Shown here piece by piece: positions 7,207 to 9,150 of a stretch of DNA of 9,150 bases; positions within the stretch are counted from its first letter, which is position 1; the number at the start of each line of letters is the position of its first letter. A model generated the notes under the pieces. The model saw only the letters and a program-made list of their open reading frames with translations, was not told where the DNA came from and ran no database searches. The DNA is from CBW1002 sp046081905 (GTDB taxonomy: Bacteria; Cyanobacteriota; Cyanobacteriia; PCC-6307; Cyanobiaceae). The stretch spans positions 1 through 9,150 of the forward strand of contig JBJTWS010000216.1 of assembly GCA_046081905.1 (NCBI GenBank). Reading direction: 5' to 3'. A program made the translations under genes and the position numbers.

Positions 7207-7860
7207 ATGGATGACGGTTTCCTCCATAAGTACTTCCTCTCTAATGCGGGAAAGTGCTTGCACAAATGGATGCACTATATCGATATTTATGAGAGACATC
7301 TCTCCCGATTCAGAAACGCTTCTCCCGTCATGGTTGAGATTGGGGTTTTCAAGGGCGGTTCGCTTGATATGTGGAGTAGCTATTTTGGTGAAGGAGCGAA
7401 AATTATTGGGATCGACATTAATCCTGACTGCGCTCAGTTTGCCCGCGAAAATATTGATGTCTTCATCGGGAGCCAGGACGATCCGGCCCTGATAGGAAGG
7501 GTGCTGGCGAAGCACCCCTCAATCGACATTGTTCTGGATGACGGAAGCCATGTCATGAACCACATGATATCAACCTTTAATATGTTGTATCCCAGGGTCT
7601 CGGAGAATGGTGTTTACATGGTTGAAGACGTCCACACGAGTTATCTTCCTGACTATGGCGGGGGACTCAAGAGGTCCGGTAGTTTTATGGAATTTGTAAA
7701 GGATAAGCTTGACGAAATTAATGCAAATTGGTGTGGCGACCAGCTCCCGATTAGTGATTTTACTCGATCAACGGATTCGATTTCCGTCTACGATAGCATT
7801 GTTGTTTTTGAAAAACGCCGTCAAGGGAGGCGTCAAGCGCCAATGACGGAAGCGATGTGA
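7207..7860 (+). CDS. Class I SAM-dependent methyltransferase, CmcI/TylF-like
   Basis: A 217-residue protein. VEIGVFKGGS (43-52) is the glycine-rich SAM-binding motif I, and IIGIDIN (66-72) supplies the acidic residue that binds the SAM ribose. IDIVLDDGSH (106-115) and VEDVHTSY (139-146) match the metal-dependent sugar and antibiotic O-methyltransferases (CmcI, TylF/MycF, rhamnosyl O-methyltransferase), where an Asp and a Glu-Asp pair bind magnesium; here Asp111/112 and Glu140-Asp141 would fill that role. The N-terminus (KYFLSNAG..WMHYIDIYERHL) is typical of the branch found beside glycosyltransferases. It probably O-methylates a sugar of the surface glycan in the cytoplasm; substrate not determinable. 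At about 45% GC or below in sampled lines it is the most A+T-rich gene here. The family similarity ends at SIVVFEK; the last 14 residues, basic and then ending APMTEAM, are extra and are encoded over the opposite-strand terminator. ATG 7207 has no Shine-Dalgarno sequence, but the family alignment begins at once. Confidence 0.85.
   Translation: MDDGFLHKYFLSNAGKCLHKWMHYIDIYERHLSRFRNASPVMVEIGVFKGGSLDMWSSYFGEGAKIIGIDINPDCAQFARENIDVFIGSQDDPALIGRVLAKHPSIDIVLDDGSHVMNHMISTFNMLYPRVSENGVYMVEDVHTSYLPDYGGGLKRSGSFMEFVKDKLDEINANWCGDQLPISDFTRSTDSISVYDSIVVFEKRRQGRRQAPMTEAM
7811..7849 (-). terminator. Intrinsic terminator of the GT9 gene, inside the methyltransferase 3' end
   Basis: Read on the minus strand, CCGTCA (7849-7844) pairs with TGACGG (7823-7818), and inside it GGCG (7841-7838) pairs with CGCC (7832-7829) around a 5-nt loop, with a 2/5-nt internal loop. 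The stem is followed by CG and then five T (7815-7811). It starts about 50 nt past the GT9 stop at 7900, the right place for a rho-independent terminator of that gene. The plus-strand reading has no T-run after the stem, so it would not terminate the methyltransferase transcript. Confidence 0.6.
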
Positions 7861-7899
7861 GCGATGCGGCATATCTTGCGAATCTTTGTTTAATAGTTG
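7861..7899. other. 39-bp spacer between convergent genes
   Basis: This short A+T-rich gap lies between the methyltransferase stop and the GT9 stop. I see no stem-loop with a T-run serving the plus-strand gene, so its terminator, if any, would lie within the GT9 gene or downstream of it. Confidence 0.4.
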
Positions 7900-9030
7900 C
7901 TATTCGTCGGAGCATTTGTTTGTGCGGAGTTGATTCGCTAGGGTCATGTTTAGGTCGGGCGCAGGTCCGATTTGGGTCAAGCCGGCCAGCAGTGCATCCG
8001 GTCGAACCTCGTCCATGCAGCGGTGCTCCTCCAGTTCGCAATTGGAGGGCTGATAATGCTGTTCCATGCATAGCGAGCAACTTGCAGAACTCCGGCTCAC
8101 CCATACATTGGGGCTGCGGGGTGCCCACAGATCCCGCGGGCTGGCTCCGATGCCTACAGAGTCGGTGCCGAAGATTGCCAATGTGGGGCATCCGGACGCG
8201 GCGGCCAAGTGCAGGGGGCCGGAGTCCACGGCGATGCACAGCTTGCTGCGTTCCAGGCCCCCCACCAGTTCCGGCAGGGTGAGCTTCCCGCGCAGATCGC
8301 GCAGCGGCCTGTTGTGCAGCAACTGCTGCTCCAGAAGATCACCGCTGCGTTCGGTCACCGCTGGGGGCGGGCCACCCAGCAGGCCCACCATCTCTGGAGC
8401 AAGGCCCCAGTCGCGTTGCAGGGCGTCCAGCAGATCCAGCCAGTGGTGGAGGGGCCACAGCTTGGCGGGCCGCTCACCATTCACGGCGATGAGTACCGGC
8501 GGTAGGTTGGTGGGTGGTTCGGTCTGCGGCAGCTCCACTCGCTCGAAGTCCGTGGCTACCCAAGCCACACGGCAGTGAAGCTCGCGGATGCTGTTGCTAC
8601 CAATCCATCCGTGGTAGCGATCCACGAGATCGGCCCGCGCCCAGTGGGGATCCATGGCGAGCTGCTGCAGGGGATGGTCGCCTACTGGGATCGGTGCAGC
8701 TCCCACCACATACCGGGGTGCCAGCGCCGCGAGCCAGGCCAGGGTGTGGTGGCTGTGGCCATCGGCATTGATCACCAGGTCTGCGCCTCGCAAGCTGGTG
8801 AGCGCCGGTGCAGCTTCTTCTCCTTGCTCCGCCAGGGGCAGGCTGCGGGTGATCCAGGGATTTCCCTGCTCCAGCTCCGCCATGCGCCGGCTTCCCACGT
8901 AGGTGAGATCGGCTTGGGGATACTTCTCCCGAAGACCCCGCAGCAGCGGTTGCAGCACCACGTAGTTGCCGAGCTTGGCTGCTCCCAGCACCACGATCGT
9001 GGGAGCGTCCCCTAGGAGTGTGTCGCCCAT
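7900..9030 (-). CDS. Glycosyltransferase family 9 (heptosyltransferase-like) protein
   Basis: A 376-residue protein of normal length for the ADP-heptose:LPS heptosyltransferase family (GT9, GT-B fold). The N-terminal Rossmann half opens with TIVVLGAAKLGNYVVLQPLL (11-30), the family's Gly-[DN] acceptor-site region, followed by ADLTYVGSRR. The C-terminal half has VNGERPAKLWPLHHW (183-197), in the position of the substrate-binding A(x)(R/K)xWP motif, and VDSGPLHLAAASG (268-280), the family's best-known signature. CSLC...C...CM (318-339) matches the cysteine-bearing C-terminal segment. It adds a sugar to the LPS core or a related glycan at the inner membrane's cytoplasmic face. Heptose is not assured, since marine Synechococcus LPS is reported to lack it. 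The gene is GC-rich like the left flank. ATG 9030 is preferred because the Rossmann strand begins ten residues later; GTG 9060 would add ten residues (MFAALAWPGG). The frame stays open to the right edge. Confidence 0.87.
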   Translation of the reverse strand: MGDTLLGDAPTIVVLGAAKLGNYVVLQPLLRGLREKYPQADLTYVGSRRMAELEQGNPWITRSLPLAEQGEEAAPALTSLRGADLVINADGHSHHTLAWLAALAPRYVVGAAPIPVGDHPLQQLAMDPHWARADLVDRYHGWIGSNSIRELHCRVAWVATDFERVELPQTEPPTNLPPVLIAVNGERPAKLWPLHHWLDLLDALQRDWGLAPEMVGLLGGPPPAVTERSGDLLEQQLLHNRPLRDLRGKLTLPELVGGLERSKLCIAVDSGPLHLAAASGCPTLAIFGTDSVGIGASPRDLWAPRSPNVWVSRSSASCSLCMEQHYQPSNCELEEHRCMDEVRPDALLAGLTQIGPAPDLNMTLANQLRTNKCSDE

Positions 9031-9060
9031 ACCGCCCGGCCAGGCGAGCGCAGCGAACAC

Positions 9061-9150
9061 TGCGTCCGCAGACCGGATCTGTCCGGTACCGCATGCTTCT
9101 CGTCCTGTTGACCATTGCGATGGTGCTGATTCGTCTCTGACCGACTTGGC
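9061..9150. other. Right-edge region upstream of the GT9 gene, no gene supported
   Basis: Apart from the inverted repeat at 9072-9087, I see no clear promoter and no convincing gene. The only oddity is a 15-codon hydrophobic plus-strand frame (9093-9140), too short to call. Confidence 0.3.
9072..9087. promoter_or_regulatory. Inverted repeat upstream of the GT9 gene
   Basis: ACCGGA (9072-9077) and TCCGGT (9082-9087) are perfect inverted arms around a 4-bp centre, 41 bp upstream of ATG 9030. It could be an operator, a leader hairpin or chance in GC-rich DNA. Nothing else supports a role. Confidence 0.25.

Noticed and set aside
7000..7515. Minus-strand frame across the intergenic region and methyltransferase start
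   Set aside because: The plus-strand methyltransferase has intact family motifs here; the minus frame shows none.
9093..9140. 15-codon hydrophobic frame MLLVLLTIAMVLIRL on +
   Set aside because: It is too short to support as a gene, has no ribosome binding site, and lies in the upstream region of the GT9 gene; a small membrane peptide cannot be excluded.
1..9150. HIP1 octamers (GCGATCGC) as a cyanobacterial marker
   Set aside because: I saw none in the window. This neither proves nor excludes a cyanobacterium, since many picocyanobacteria lack them.

Overview
The window reads as a surface-glycan (lipopolysaccharide, O-antigen or capsule) locus of a GC-rich bacterium. A picocyanobacterium of the Synechococcus/Cyanobium type is my best guess. 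The grounds are the GC-rich coding style, mostly absent Shine-Dalgarno sequences, and a coiled-coil motif (LLQLHQVQEELEHYF) that I recall from proteins of such organisms. No marker gene proves this placement, so it is an inference. I saw no tRNA, rRNA, CRISPR array, insertion sequence or integrase.

Layout from left to right. (1) The C-terminal end of a coiled-coil protein on + (2-226). (2) A convergent gene on - (213-1610) for a 465-residue protein built from three degenerate tandem helical modules of about 110 residues; its function is unknown. (3) Across a 60-bp divergent spacer, a large + gene (1671-5369) for a 1232-residue protein with an N-terminal TPR domain, an unassigned helical middle and two successive GT-B glycosyltransferase domains. 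(4) A compositionally different stretch (about 5370-7860), clearly richer in A+T, with a TPR-like/GT61-type (DUF563) glycosyltransferase (5542-7008) and a CmcI/TylF-like SAM-dependent methyltransferase (7207-7860). (5) A GC-rich gene on - (7900-9030) for a GT9 (heptosyltransferase-like) protein. It converges on the methyltransferase, and its likely intrinsic terminator lies inside the last codons of the methyltransferase gene.

Taken together, four recognisable catalytic domains for sugar transfer and one methyltransferase fit assembly and O-methyl decoration of a cell-surface polysaccharide. The helical-repeat and coiled-coil parts probably serve as protein-interaction scaffolds. The A+T-richer pair between GC-rich genes looks like a swapped-in cassette, as is common in O-antigen loci. 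The points most worth a second look are the TPR-GT-GT fusion, the three-module repeat protein, and the terminator buried in a convergent coding sequence.
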